Assembly (NCBI RefSeq): GCF_030036535.1
Contig: NZ_CP080388.1
Span: 1,116,001-1,180,000, forward strand
Source of the DNA: Agrobacterium cucumeris
GTDB lineage: Bacteria; Pseudomonadota; Alphaproteobacteria; Rhizobiales; Rhizobiaceae
Direction: 5' to 3'
DNA: 64,000 bases
The translations under genes were made by a program, and so were the position numbers. The notes under the pieces are model-generated. The model made no database searches and was not told the origin of the DNA. It saw only the letters and a list, made by a program, of their open reading frames with translations. The number at the start of each line of letters is the position of its first letter. The first letter of the stretch is position 1. Below, piece by piece: positions 28,947-38,101 of this stretch.

Positions 28947-30667
28947 GCATTCTCCTTGCATCTGTGTTGAAGCATTGCCGGACTGACCCCATAAAAGGTC
29001 TCCAGCTCATGAATAAGCCGCTGCCGTTCTTCCACCGCCTGGCTTGATGACCAGCCCAGTTCCCGTGCCGTGACGCCGAGGATTGCGTCGATCAGATCCG
29101 CGTCGATGCGACCGGTTATGGCAAGTGTGGTTCGCCGCAGAATGAGATCGGTCAGGTGCCGGACATGTTCGGAACGGATCAGCCAGATCACCTCCGCAAC
29201 CGTGACGGGCAGTTTTTCGCAAAGCGGTGTGTCATCCGCGCGGCCCCGGCAAAAGCCCATCAATTCAAGCGCACGTGAACCATAGGCCGACGCCAGATGT
29301 TCGGCCCGGTCCCTGCCGATCGAAAACTCCTCTGATAGCAAGGCGGGCAGACGTCCGGCACTGGTTGGAAAATTCCTGCCGCCGCCGATTGGGCGACCCA
29401 TCGTGCCGGTCAGCCGCTTGCGTCCGAGAAAGGCCAGAACCTCGTCGGTCACCTGCTCACCAAAAGCCCTGAAGGTCGTCCACTTGCCGCCGATCATGCA
29501 AAGCTGCGGCGGATCGCCTGCGACGCGGTGAATGAAATGGCTGCGCGATATTCTCCCGGTAAAGGCGGCATCGCTGCGCGGTAGCGGACGTATGCCGCTG
29601 AAGCTAAAGACGATGTCGGAATGGTCGATAGCGATATCCGGAAAAACCTGTCGGATCGCATCGAGAATATAGTCGCGCTCCTCCGGCTCGCATCGCACCC
29701 GCTCAGGACGATCTACCTTTATATCGGTCGAACCCGCGAGAACCCGGCCGAGATAGGGAAAGAGGATACAGACACGGTTATCAGCATTCTCGAAAAAAAT
29801 CATATGCCCGTTCAGGGCTTTGAGAAGCGCCTCGTTCGCCAGGATCAAATGGGATCCCTTGGTGCCGGAAACCGTAGGTTTTGCTTTCTCCGCAGTCGGA
29901 GCTTCCGTCAGCGCGCCGATCGTCTCGTCGATCCACGCACCCGTGGCATTGACAATGATCCGGGGCCGGATGGCCAGACTTTCTGACGTTTCCTCCACCC
30001 GAAGACGATATTCATCCCCGGTGCGAACAAGCTCCACATAGTTGAGCGCAATGCTTTGCGGTGCATCCGTATAAGTATCGATCAGGAGTTCCAGCGCTAA
30101 CCGTTCAGGCTGGCTTATCCATGCATCGTAATAGGTGGCCGAATATCTGATGTCAGGTGTCAGGCCCGGCCAGTGCTGCAGCGTCTTGCCGGCGCTGCGA
30201 AACTCATGGCGGGGCAGGATCCGGTTTTTGCGGGTAACGAAGTCATAAAGCGTGAGGCCCGCCTTGATGGCCAGCGCCCCCCGGCTCGCGGGTTTGCCGC
30301 CGGAGCCGAAAAAGGTCGCTGCCGCGTTGAACAACCCGCTGAAAGTCGAGAAAATCGGGATCGTCGTCGGCAGCGGATGAACCATGTGCGGTGCGAGCGT
30401 CAACAGCGCATCGCGCTCCCGCAAAGATTCCGCCACGAGGCCGAATTCGCCGTTTTCGAGATAACGCAGGCCACCATGGATCATGCGTGACGGCGCCGCA
30501 CTGCAGCCGGAGGAAAAATCGTTGCGCTCGACCAGCAGTACCCGCAAGCCCTGCAAGGCGAGATCGCGATAGGCGGCGATGCCGTTGATGCCGCCGCCGA
30601 TGACGACGGCATCAAAATCACCATCTTGCCGGATGCGACGCAGAGCGTCCTCGCGAAAACTGGGCAT
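28943..30667 (-). CDS. GlpD-like FAD-dependent polyol-phosphate dehydrogenase
   Basis: A 574-residue flavoprotein of the glycerol-3-phosphate dehydrogenase family. It has the FAD-binding GGGINGIAAYRDLALQG motif near residue 25, VERNDFSSGCSAAPSRMIHGGLRYLE, and a C-terminal domain of the GlpD type. A polyol operon with a FGGY kinase and a SorC regulator resembles the eryA-eryB-eryD arrangement of erythritol catabolism, where the GlpD homologue EryB oxidises erythritol phosphate. The enzyme here is therefore probably a polyol-phosphate dehydrogenase that passes electrons to quinone. The start at 30667 is tentative; the upstream site is weak. Confidence 0.85.
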   Translation of the reverse strand: MPSFREDALRRIRQDGDFDAVVIGGGINGIAAYRDLALQGLRVLLVERNDFSSGCSAAPSRMIHGGLRYLENGEFGLVAESLRERDALLTLAPHMVHPLPTTIPIFSTFSGLFNAAATFFGSGGKPASRGALAIKAGLTLYDFVTRKNRILPRHEFRSAGKTLQHWPGLTPDIRYSATYYDAWISQPERLALELLIDTYTDAPQSIALNYVELVRTGDEYRLRVEETSESLAIRPRIIVNATGAWIDETIGALTEAPTAEKAKPTVSGTKGSHLILANEALLKALNGHMIFFENADNRVCILFPYLGRVLAGSTDIKVDRPERVRCEPEERDYILDAIRQVFPDIAIDHSDIVFSFSGIRPLPRSDAAFTGRISRSHFIHRVAGDPPQLCMIGGKWTTFRAFGEQVTDEVLAFLGRKRLTGTMGRPIGGGRNFPTSAGRLPALLSEEFSIGRDRAEHLASAYGSRALELMGFCRGRADDTPLCEKLPVTVAEVIWLIRSEHVRHLTDLILRRTTLAITGRIDADLIDAILGVTARELGWSSSQAVEERQRLIHELETFYGVSPAMLQHRCKENA

Positions 30668-30788
30668 AGAAATACCGTTCGCTGGTGGATGACCAGCGTC
30701 CCAATGTTGTTGACCGTTCAAAGCGACAGGAGAGACGGGCGGTGAAAATTATCTGCTATTCGCCGTAAGACCCGTCCCGACTACGTGT

Positions 30789-31787
30789 TCAGCTATCAAG
30801 CCCCACAAGATGCTCGGCAACGCCGGCGCTGATGAGGGCCACTTCACTGTCCGTGAGGCGCAGGCGGGCTGCCGCGGCGTTTTCGACCGCCTGGGCTGGA
30901 TCACGCGCACCGCACAGTGAAAATGTGATGCCTGGCTGAGCAATCGTCCAGGCAATCACCACCTGCGCGACCGAGGCCCCATGCCCGGCCGCCACCGGTT
31001 CCAGCACACCCATCAACCGGGCGATCTTCTGACGGTTCGACTGGCTGAAACGGGGATTGCCGTGACGTTGATCATCCTCTGCAAAGATCCGCTCAGGCCC
31101 GACCTTGCCCGACAGCAGACCAAGCGCCAGCGACGAATAGCTGAGCACGGAAACGGCATTCTTTCGACACAGAGGCAGGAGCGTCGTTTCGATGTCCCGT
31201 TTCACCATGGAATATTCTTCCTGAATGGCATCGAGCGCACCGGTGTCGATATAGGCCTCAAGATCGCCAGGCGAGACATTGCTTGCCCCGATCGAGCGTA
31301 TCTTTCCCTCCTCCTTCAGCCGCACCAAAGTCTCAACCGTTTCGGCAATCGGGGTCGTGGCGTCCTGCCAATGGGTGACGTAGTGGTCGATATAATCGGT
31401 TCCGAGCCGCTTAAGACTCTCTTCAACCTCATGCCGGATCGACGCCGCGCCGAGATAACGGTGAACGGGCTTGCCATCCTGATGGAAGAAATAAGCGCCC
31501 TCGTTCACATGCCAGACGAGGCCGCATTTAGTGACCAGCACCACCTTGTCGCGCCGGCCGGCAATCGCCTTGCCGACAATGGTTTCCGCAAGCCCCATGC
31601 CATATGCCGGTGCGGTATCGATGAGGGAGATGCCGGCATCGATGGAGGCTTGAATGGCGGCGATGGACTGCCGCTCATCAGTGCCGCCCCACATCCAGCC
31701 ACCAATCGCCCAGGTGCCGAGCCCCACGACTGAAGCGCTGATGCCACTGCCGCCAATCGTCCGGGTCAATATAGCATTGTCCGTCAC
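30789..31787 (-). CDS. Aldo/keto reductase
   Basis: A 332-residue NADP-dependent aldo/keto reductase. The N-terminal GLGTWAIGGWMWG and the tetrad residues (Asp and Tyr in SLIDTAPAYGMGLAE, Lys in VLVTKCG, His in DYIDHYVTHWQD) are visible. The GTG at 31787 overlaps the stop of the SorC regulator (GTGA) and follows GGGGAAA. It probably reduces or oxidises an aldehyde or sugar of the operon's pathway. A 121-bp gap separates it from the GlpD-like gene. Confidence 0.9.
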   Translation of the reverse strand: MTDNAILTRTIGGSGISASVVGLGTWAIGGWMWGGTDERQSIAAIQASIDAGISLIDTAPAYGMGLAETIVGKAIAGRRDKVVLVTKCGLVWHVNEGAYFFHQDGKPVHRYLGAASIRHEVEESLKRLGTDYIDHYVTHWQDATTPIAETVETLVRLKEEGKIRSIGASNVSPGDLEAYIDTGALDAIQEEYSMVKRDIETTLLPLCRKNAVSVLSYSSLALGLLSGKVGPERIFAEDDQRHGNPRFSQSNRQKIARLMGVLEPVAAGHGASVAQVVIAWTIAQPGITFSLCGARDPAQAVENAAAARLRLTDSEVALISAGVAEHLVGLDS

Positions 31788-32764
31788 GAAGTTTCCCCTT
31801 CTTCCTGATCCAGTAAATAGCCAGCGATCGCCTCGTCCACGACGAGCGACGTCAGATATCGGCCCACAAGCGTGGCCGCCACCGGCCCTGCCTTGATGGC
31901 GCCCGCCGCCACACCAATGATGTTCGGGCACCGGGCAAGCTGCCCGGGGTCGAGCGCCACCACGCGCGAGTTGAGATCGATCCGCGCCAGCTGCCCGTCC
32001 GCCATGGTAAGGTGGGCGAGGAATTCCCCGGCAATGCCCGCATCCACCAGCGCCTGCCCGCCGCGGGCCACATCCGGCAGAAGGTCGTAATAACCGGAAC
32101 CCGGCGCCTCCACCGAACCGATACCGACCAGCGCCACCTGCGCCTGCCGCGCCAGATCAAACACTTCGCGGATCGATGCGACATTCATCAGCAGATCACG
32201 CTGCTCCTCATCCTCGGCAAACAGCGGCGCATGCAGAAGCGAGGCGCTGCCGCCGAGCTTTTCCGCCAGCTGCGTGGCGAGATGGTTCACATCCGTATAG
32301 TGTTTGCCCTGCACACCGCCGGTCAGCGGCACCACCCGCACATCGAAGCGGCGCTCCGCCTCCAGGTTGTCGACAACCGCGCTTACCGCCTTGCCGCCGG
32401 TAATCGCGATTACGTCACCGTCCCGGATCGTCTCCAGCAAATGATTGGCAGCCACCCGCCCGACCATCTGCAGCGCGGTTTCGGGATTATCGGAAACCGT
32501 CGGCGTCACCACCGACTGCCTGAGACCGAAACGGCGGGTGATCTCGTTTTCGAGATCCACCAGCCGCTGATAGGGGCTGGCGATGGTGATCTTCACCATG
32601 CCGGCCTTGCGGCCGGCGGCAATCATGCGGTTTACCTTGGTATGGGAAAGATTGAGCCGCTCGGCGATCTCCGACTGTTTTACACCCTCGATGAAATGCA
32701 GCACGAGGACGGAATACACCTGTCTCTGTTGATCGAAGTCGTCCTTGATATCCAGCATGATCAT
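31784..32764 (-). CDS. SorC/DeoR-type sugar-binding transcriptional regulator
   Basis: A 326-residue regulator of the SorC family (EryD, LsrR, SorC). An N-terminal helix-turn-helix (EGVKQSEIAERLNLSHTKVNRMIAAGRKAG) is followed by a phosphosugar-binding domain with VIAITGGKAVSAVVDNL. It most likely senses a phosphorylated intermediate of the operon and controls it, probably through the palindrome at 36459-36489. ATGs at 32764 and 32758 are both possible; the GGAGAAAG site favours the second by spacing. Confidence 0.9.
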   Translation of the reverse strand: MIMLDIKDDFDQQRQVYSVLVLHFIEGVKQSEIAERLNLSHTKVNRMIAAGRKAGMVKITIASPYQRLVDLENEITRRFGLRQSVVTPTVSDNPETALQMVGRVAANHLLETIRDGDVIAITGGKAVSAVVDNLEAERRFDVRVVPLTGGVQGKHYTDVNHLATQLAEKLGGSASLLHAPLFAEDEEQRDLLMNVASIREVFDLARQAQVALVGIGSVEAPGSGYYDLLPDVARGGQALVDAGIAGEFLAHLTMADGQLARIDLNSRVVALDPGQLARCPNIIGVAAGAIKAGPVAATLVGRYLTSLVVDEAIAGYLLDQEEGETS

Positions 32765-32810
32765 CTTTCTCCAGTTACCTTCAGGCGTTCAATGCGCGCT
32801 CGATGGGCGC

Positions 32811-33812
32811 TCAGCGGCGACGCCTGACCAGATAGTGGTCGAACAGAACCGCTGTCAGCAATATGCTGCCCCTGATAATGTCCTGCCAGTAGACAGACAC
32901 ATTGAGCAAGGCAAGCGAGCTGGAAACGACCGACAGAAGGATTGCCCCGAGGATCGCACCTAGAATGGTGCCCGAGCCGCCCGAAAGGCTGGCGCCGCCA
33001 ATGACCGCCGCCGCGATGACGTTAAGCTCCATGCCAATACCGAAGCTCGGCTGGGCGGACCCGAAGCGAGCCATGTAGATCACGCCTGCGACGCCGGCCA
33101 GCATCGAACACAGCGTGGTGGTGGCGAAGACCACCCGACCGACGCGGATGCCGGAATAGGCCGCCGCCTTGGGATTGCTGCCGGTATAGAACACCTTGCG
33201 GAAGGCGGTCGTGCGCCGCAGCAATAGATCGAACGAGACCACCACCACCGCGAAGATGATCAGCACCAGCGGAATTCCACCAAGCGCGCCCTGGCCGATG
33301 AACTTGAATTCCGGCGGCAGGGAAAAGAGCCCGAGCGGTCGACCACCCGTTGCCAGCAGGCAGACACCGCGGGCAATCACCATCACGCCCAGCGACACGA
33401 TGAAATGATGCAGGCCGATAACCGTTGTCAGGAAGCCCATGGCCATGCCGACCAATGTGGTGAGGCAGATCGCCAGTCCGGCCGCCACCCAGGGATCGAC
33501 ACCGTTGAGGAACAGCCAGCCGGCGGCGACCATGGCAAGTGCCGTGACGGAACCAACTGACAGATCGATACCACCGGAGATCAACAGGATCGTCATGCCG
33601 ACCACGACGATGCTTTCGATGGCGAAAACCATGGCCATGGCCCGCAGATTGTCCACGGTCAGAAAATATGGTGATATGAACGACATCACCGCGAAAAGCG
33701 CGAGGATGATGACGATCAGTCCGGTTTCCCGTGCTTTCAGCGCCGGCTCCCACCACGCAGTACGGCGAACCGCCGTCTCGGCAAGGCTTGAAGGTGTTTC
33801 CGATGTTGCCAT
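32811..33812 (-). CDS. Ribose/sugar-type ABC transporter permease (RbsC family)
   Basis: A 333-residue inner-membrane permease with eight to ten helices of the RbsC/XylH/AraH family. The conserved [16 protein letters not shown] segment near residue 80 and [21 protein letters not shown] near 275 are present. It partners the ATPase at 33825-35345 (13 bp upstream) and the binding protein. The imported sugar or polyol is not readable. Confidence 0.94.
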   Translation of the reverse strand: MATSETPSSLAETAVRRTAWWEPALKARETGLIVIILALFAVMSFISPYFLTVDNLRAMAMVFAIESIVVVGMTILLISGGIDLSVGSVTALAMVAAGWLFLNGVDPWVAAGLAICLTTLVGMAMGFLTTVIGLHHFIVSLGVMVIARGVCLLATGGRPLGLFSLPPEFKFIGQGALGGIPLVLIIFAVVVVSFDLLLRRTTAFRKVFYTGSNPKAAAYSGIRVGRVVFATTTLCSMLAGVAGVIYMARFGSAQPSFGIGMELNVIAAAVIGGASLSGGSGTILGAILGAILLSVVSSSLALLNVSVYWQDIIRGSILLTAVLFDHYLVRRRR

Positions 33813-33824
33813 TTTCCCGCTCCC

Positions 33825-35345
33825 TCAAGCCCCGGCCGGGCTATGCACAATATTGATCGATGCAAGCTGCATGATCTTCTCCTCCGTCATGTCCTCTCCC
33901 TGCACCTCACCGGCAATGCGCCCTTCGCGCACGACCAGCACGCGATCGCTGACGCCGATGAGTTCCGGCAGCTCCGAGGATATGACCACCACGCCGACGC
34001 CTTCGCGCGCCAGTTCCCGTATCTGGCGGTGGATTTCGGCCTTTGCACCCACATCCACCCCGCGCGTCGGTTCATCCAGAAAGACGACCTCGGGTTCCAC
34101 CGAGAGCATCTTTGCCAGAGCCACTTTCTGCTGGTTGCCACCGCTCAAGGTGGAGACAGCGTCGCCAACGCTATTGGCCCGCAATTTCAGCCGCTTGCCC
34201 AACTCATCGGCGCGCTTCATTTCCTTGCGCCGCTCGATGAAGCCCATGCCGTTCGATATCCTGCCGACATCGAGTGCCGAGACATTTTCGGCGATGGACA
34301 TATTGAGGAAAAGCCCGTCACCCTTGCGATCCTCGGACAGGTAGACGAGCCCCTCGCGGATGCTGTCGCGATAGTCCTTGAGCCTCAGCGGCCGACCGCG
34401 CAGCGTAACTTCGCCGCTGGGTTTCCCTTCCAGCCGGCAAACCGCTCGTGCGATCTCGCTTCGGCCCGCACCGATCAGACCGGCAAGACCGAGGATTTCA
34501 CCGCGACGCAGATCGAAATCGACATCAAAAACCCGCTTTCCTTCGTTCAATCCCCGAACGGACAGAATGACTTCGTCCGACTTTTCATCGTCCGAGAGTT
34601 TCAGCGGATAAAGCTTATCCAGAACCCGCCCGACCATGCTGTTGACGACCTCCTCCGGGGAAATCTCCGCGATATTCGCCGTCTTGATGTGACAACCGTC
34701 GCGCATGACAGTGATGCGGTCGCAATGCTCGAAAATCTCCGCCATCCGGTGCGAAATATAGATGATCGCAATCCCGCGTTCCGCCAGCCGATGCATGATA
34801 CGAAAAAGCGTCTGGGCTTCAGTTTCGGTCAGAGCCGCCGTCGGCTCATCCAGGATCAGGATACGGCAATCCAGCGTCAGCGCCTTGGCGATTTCGACTA
34901 TCTGCTGTTGCGAGATCGACAGATCACCGGCGCGGCTGGCGGGGTCGATATCGCCGATTTCCCGCAGGATGGTTGCGGCCCGCTTGCCGAGATCGCGATA
35001 ATTCATGAACAAGGAGCGGCTTTGGCCCGTCTCCGACATGAACATGTTCTCGGCAACCGAAATTTCCGGGCAAAGGGCAATTTCCTGATGGACAAAACCG
35101 ATGCCGAGCCGGTTCGCCGCATTGGGCGAAGATATCCGCACCGGTTTGCCGTCCAGCAGGATTTCGCCGCCATCCGGCTGCAGAATGCCATCGATAATAT
35201 GCATCAGCGTCGACTTGCCGGCACCGTTTTCACCCGCCAGCGCGTGGATTTCACCACGCCGCAATTCGAGTGCGGCACTGCGCAACGCCCGCACGGGGCC
35301 GAACGCCTTATGAATATTCGTCATGCTGAGGATGACCTCGCCCAT
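33825..35345 (-). CDS. Ribose/sugar-type ABC transporter ATPase (RbsA family, two ATPase domains)
   Basis: A 506-residue tandem ATPase. The first domain has Walker A GENGAGKST near residue 39, signature LSISQQQ and Walker B ILDEPTAAL. The second domain is degenerate in its first motif (GLIGAGRSE), as usual for RbsA, with LSGGNQQK and FLDEPTRGVDVGAK intact. It energises the importer. A stem-loop separates it from the binding-protein gene upstream. Confidence 0.95.
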   Translation of the reverse strand: MGEVILSMTNIHKAFGPVRALRSAALELRRGEIHALAGENGAGKSTLMHIIDGILQPDGGEILLDGKPVRISSPNAANRLGIGFVHQEIALCPEISVAENMFMSETGQSRSLFMNYRDLGKRAATILREIGDIDPASRAGDLSISQQQIVEIAKALTLDCRILILDEPTAALTETEAQTLFRIMHRLAERGIAIIYISHRMAEIFEHCDRITVMRDGCHIKTANIAEISPEEVVNSMVGRVLDKLYPLKLSDDEKSDEVILSVRGLNEGKRVFDVDFDLRRGEILGLAGLIGAGRSEIARAVCRLEGKPSGEVTLRGRPLRLKDYRDSIREGLVYLSEDRKGDGLFLNMSIAENVSALDVGRISNGMGFIERRKEMKRADELGKRLKLRANSVGDAVSTLSGGNQQKVALAKMLSVEPEVVFLDEPTRGVDVGAKAEIHRQIRELAREGVGVVVISSELPELIGVSDRVLVVREGRIAGEVQGEDMTEEKIMQLASINIVHSPAGA

Positions 35346-35374
35346 AACGCCCTCCCGAAGCTGCTTCCCATTTG

Positions 35375-35400
35375 ACCGGCGAGGCTCAAACCCCGCCGGT
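35375..35400 (-). promoter_or_regulatory. Intergenic stem-loop after the sugar-binding protein gene
   Basis: A 7-bp ACCGGCG/CGCCGGT stem in the 69-bp gap between the binding-protein gene and the ATPase gene. Such hairpins often protect the binding-protein mRNA or partially terminate, giving more binding protein than ATPase. No T-run follows. Confidence 0.5.
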
Positions 35401-35414
35401 TCAAGGGCGACGCG

Positions 35415-36428
35415 TCAGCGCCCCTTCATATAGTCGTTGAGATCAAACGAAGCGGCATTCGCCTTGGTAATCACGGCAAAACCATTGTCCATCGACGGAA
35501 CCTGCATCGGGTTGAAGCCCGACACCTTATAGTCGTTGAACGGGTCGATCAGATCCGAATGGGCACCCAGAAAGGTGTTCATGAAACCCATAAAGCCCTG
35601 TACGCCCTGATTAGGATTGATGGACATGTAGATATTGCCCTGCTTGATATGCTCGAGCGTCGCAGGCGTAATGTCCGCGTGCAGGATCAGGACCTTCTTC
35701 TTTGCCTCCATAACAGCGGCCGTCGCGCCTTCGGCCGAACCGGCCTCGGGAATCCACAGGGCGCCCAGATTGGGGTTGGCCTGCAACAATGCGCCAGTTG
35801 CCTGATAGGCGAGGTTCGAATCCTGATTGGTCGCCTGACGGCCAACCAGCTTCATCTGCGGGTAGGTGCGCCCCATATAATCGATGAGGGCGGTGACGCG
35901 CAGATCGTGGTTACTCTGGCCCGGATTTTCCAGAACCGCATATTCGCCTTTTTCGCCGATCTTCTTGACGATTTCATCAGCCGCGAATTTCGCCTCGGCA
36001 ACATTGTCCGAGGTGATATAGGCGGTGCGCTTCGACTTCGGAGAGTCAGCCGCGAAGGTCGTCACCGACACACCTGAGGCAATAGCCTTGTTGATCGGTT
36101 CGATGAAGGGATCAGCCTGCATTGGATGCAGCAAAATGCCTTTCGGCTTTTTCACCAGTTCCTGTTCGAAGGACGCGATCTGCTTGGTGATGTCATATTC
36201 GGGCGTGCCAGTGAAAACAGCCTCACAGCCAAGCGCCTTGGCGGCCTGCTTGAACCCTTCAAAGACCGGCACCCAATAGGGGTGGCTGGAAACCATGACG
36301 TTCATCACATAGGTCTCACCCGGTTCGCAGGCGAATTTGCCCGCAGCGGCGGCCGGTGAAGCCACGCCAGCGGAAACCGCCACGGCAAAAACACCCGCGG
36401 CAACGGTCGATTTCAGAAAAGCCAACAT
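35415..36428 (-). CDS. Sugar ABC transporter periplasmic binding protein (RbsB family)
   Basis: A 337-residue exported binding protein of the ribose type (peripla_BP_4). A Sec signal peptide ends near AAAAG at residues 27-31. The mature part has YVMNVMVSSHPYWVPVFEGFKQAAKALG, followed by the usual two-lobed fold. The ATG follows GGGAGGGGAAT. It is the first gene of the eight-gene operon to 26606. Its upstream region holds the palindrome at 36459-36489. Confidence 0.93.
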   Translation of the reverse strand: MLAFLKSTVAAGVFAVAVSAGVASPAAAAGKFACEPGETYVMNVMVSSHPYWVPVFEGFKQAAKALGCEAVFTGTPEYDITKQIASFEQELVKKPKGILLHPMQADPFIEPINKAIASGVSVTTFAADSPKSKRTAYITSDNVAEAKFAADEIVKKIGEKGEYAVLENPGQSNHDLRVTALIDYMGRTYPQMKLVGRQATNQDSNLAYQATGALLQANPNLGALWIPEAGSAEGATAAVMEAKKKVLILHADITPATLEHIKQGNIYMSINPNQGVQGFMGFMNTFLGAHSDLIDPFNDYKVSGFNPMQVPSMDNGFAVITKANAASFDLNDYMKGR

Positions 36429-36458
36429 ATTCCCCTCCCAAGGACAATGAGCTAGTCC

Positions 36459-36489
36459 GCAATAAATTTTGAACTTTGTAATTTATTGC
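36459..36489. promoter_or_regulatory. Candidate operator of the sugar operon (inverted repeat)
   Basis: A perfect 10-bp inverted repeat, GCAATAAATT and AATTTATTGC, with an 11-base spacer, 31 bp upstream of the binding-protein ATG. The same AATTTATTGC half recurs at 36556-36565. SorC/EryD-type regulators bind such AT-rich repeats, so this is the likely site of the regulator encoded at 31784-32764. The binding is inferred. Confidence 0.6.
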
Positions 36490-36711
36490 ATGAGTATGAG
36501 ATATCCGCAAACCGAGTGGGCGTCAATGTGGTTTGAATTTTATTTTGTTATGTGAAATTTATTGCAATCAACGCAAACGTTGTCGGGGAAGATTGGCGAT
36601 AAGGTCCCATCGGGGGCAATCTGCCGCTTGCGGATATTCACGCTTCGAGACGTTGTGAAAACCTCTTGCGGATCATGTGGGGAGATTGAACTGACGCAGG
36701 CCAGAAACGAA

Positions 36712-36743
36712 AAAAGGGTTTCTGATCACTCAGAAACCCTTTT
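36712..36743 (-). terminator. Original terminator of tRNA-Val, now separated by the island
   Basis: A 14-bp stem (AAAAGGGTTTCTGA with its complement) and a TCAC loop, followed on the minus strand by a T-run. It lies 5 bp outside the left repeat of the island. In a strain without the island it would sit directly downstream of the tRNA 3' end. Confidence 0.75.
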
Positions 36744-36747
36744 CATG

Positions 36748-36803
36748 AATTCGGATGGTGGGCGTGACAGGGATTGAACCTGTGACCCCTACGATGTCAA
36801 CGT
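36748..36803. repeat. Left attachment-site repeat (fragment of tRNA-Val 3' half)
   Basis: Identical over 56 bases to 57766-57821. The copy holds the CCA end, T-arm and 3' half of the anticodon arm of tRNA-Val in minus orientation, then diverges inside the anticodon loop region. It is not a functional tRNA. Downstream to 37036 there is no visible gene. Confidence 0.9.
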
Positions 36804-37036
36804 CTATGAACATCAACGAATACAGAGCTAGCTGATAGCAAATGCTACTACCGCCTGCCAGCAGCTATCCACCATTACCAACAGTTTCCAGAGGTTCACG
36901 TGTCACCCGCGTGTAGGTGCCCGCGCGATCACTGTCTCGGGAACGAAGGCGTGTCCGCGGCTCGCAGCTGGGGCTCATCTTTACGACCTCGCCCATTTTA
37001 CGGCTAAAGAACAGCATCCATAGGAATCCTCAGTCG

Positions 37037-37735
37037 ATGTCACAAAATAGCAAAGAAGCATTAGCGGTCAACAGTAAGGAACACGTCGAAAAAGCGATAA
37101 CCACTGCTCAAAAGCACTCGTTCGCAAAAGCGCCGTCGCAAAAGGTTGGCGCTATCCAAAAACTCGTAGGTCAGCTCACCACTGCCGAACCTTACAACCA
37201 CAATGGTTTTGTGTGGGCGAAAAGGCCACAAGCTTGGTGGGTTAGTACACTTGGCTTTTCGGTAGAAACGTTCCGCCGACTGATCTCTAAACCGCCGTTC
37301 GTTCGGGAATGTGTTTTAGACCCTGATACAGGCAAGAAAGTTACACTCATTCGTGAAGGCGTTTACGGGGTAAAAACCAAGAAGCACGTCCAAAATATCC
37401 TTGCCAAAATATGGCTGTCCAAAACTGGTCGGAGGATAAATGGTGCCCAATATGGCCATTTGGGTGGCCTTGCAGACGAGTGGGGTATGGAGAAAGCTCC
37501 AGAGATATTCAAGCTCGTCCTAAACGATGTACCAGCATTTATGGCGGGAGCAAAAATTCAGATCGCACTACTCGGTGACGAAGGCTACTTCCGATACTAT
37601 GATGATTTCCCTCCGACGAGCTTCATTCTACGCTTTAACTCCGTCGGAATAGAAATGCATTTGATGAAAGAGCAAAAGGCTTACTCGGCGAAAAGCAGTC
37701 AAAAGACGCTATCAACGCTGACACACATCAAATGA
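37037..37735 (+). CDS. Hypothetical protein, island
   Basis: A 232-residue soluble protein, not recognised. The N-terminus is rich in Lys, Gln and Ala. The middle (about residues 75-110) has WWVSTLGFSVETFRRLISKP, which looks like a helix-turn-helix, and the C-terminus is basic. The start at 37037 has AGGAATCC upstream; an ATG-less extension lies before it. It is the first gene inside the left end, and a double hairpin follows its stop. A DNA-binding or replication-related role is only a guess. Confidence 0.6.
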   Translation: MSQNSKEALAVNSKEHVEKAITTAQKHSFAKAPSQKVGAIQKLVGQLTTAEPYNHNGFVWAKRPQAWWVSTLGFSVETFRRLISKPPFVRECVLDPDTGKKVTLIREGVYGVKTKKHVQNILAKIWLSKTGRRINGAQYGHLGGLADEWGMEKAPEIFKLVLNDVPAFMAGAKIQIALLGDEGYFRYYDDFPPTSFILRFNSVGIEMHLMKEQKAYSAKSSQKTLSTLTHIK

Positions 37736-37757
37736 CCGAATGCATTATGCCCCCTAT

Positions 37758-37828
37758 TGTAATATAAGATACCTATTTCTATCTTATATTACAGGGGACA
37801 TAATATTTCGGTCAAAGATAGAAATAGG
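37758..37828. promoter_or_regulatory. Two mutually exclusive 14-bp stem-loops
   Basis: Stem 1 pairs TGTAATATAAGATA (37758-37771) with 37780-37793 around an 8-base loop. Stem 2 pairs CCTATTTCTATCTT (37772-37785) with 37815-37828. The two use overlapping bases, so only one can form. This resembles an attenuator or a tight terminator/antiterminator switch. The rest of the 366-bp gap to 38101 shows no convincing gene. Confidence 0.6.
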
Positions 37829-38101
37829 CCATACGCTCGGCAAGCCTCGCTATGGAGACGGGAAGAAACTTGAGCTTTCGGAGAAATTCCTTACCCGAAA
37901 TAACAGGTTACAAGCTACGGGTTAGAGACACACATTGGCGGAACATAGCGTTTTCAGCTATCTCCTTTCAGCAAAAGAAAATTTCATTTTTTTAATTGGG
38001 TGAAAGCGTTCTAATTTCTTGAATAGACAGATTTGCTAGCTATCGTCCTTATTGGGTCGCTCGATGATGGATGACCTCCCTGTAACAACAAGGAGGTTTG
38101 A

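Noticed and set aside
33843..35375. 510-codon + strand frame opposite the RbsA-type ATPase
   Set aside because: Shadow frame caused by high GC codon use; the minus-strand frame has both Walker motifs and signatures.
36756..36803. Second tRNA-Val gene at the left end of the island
   Set aside because: Only the 3' half of the tRNA is present; the D-arm and 5' acceptor strand are missing, so it is an attachment-site remnant.
37740..37925. 61-codon frame after the first island gene
   Set aside because: It is read through the double hairpin and has no domain or ribosome site.
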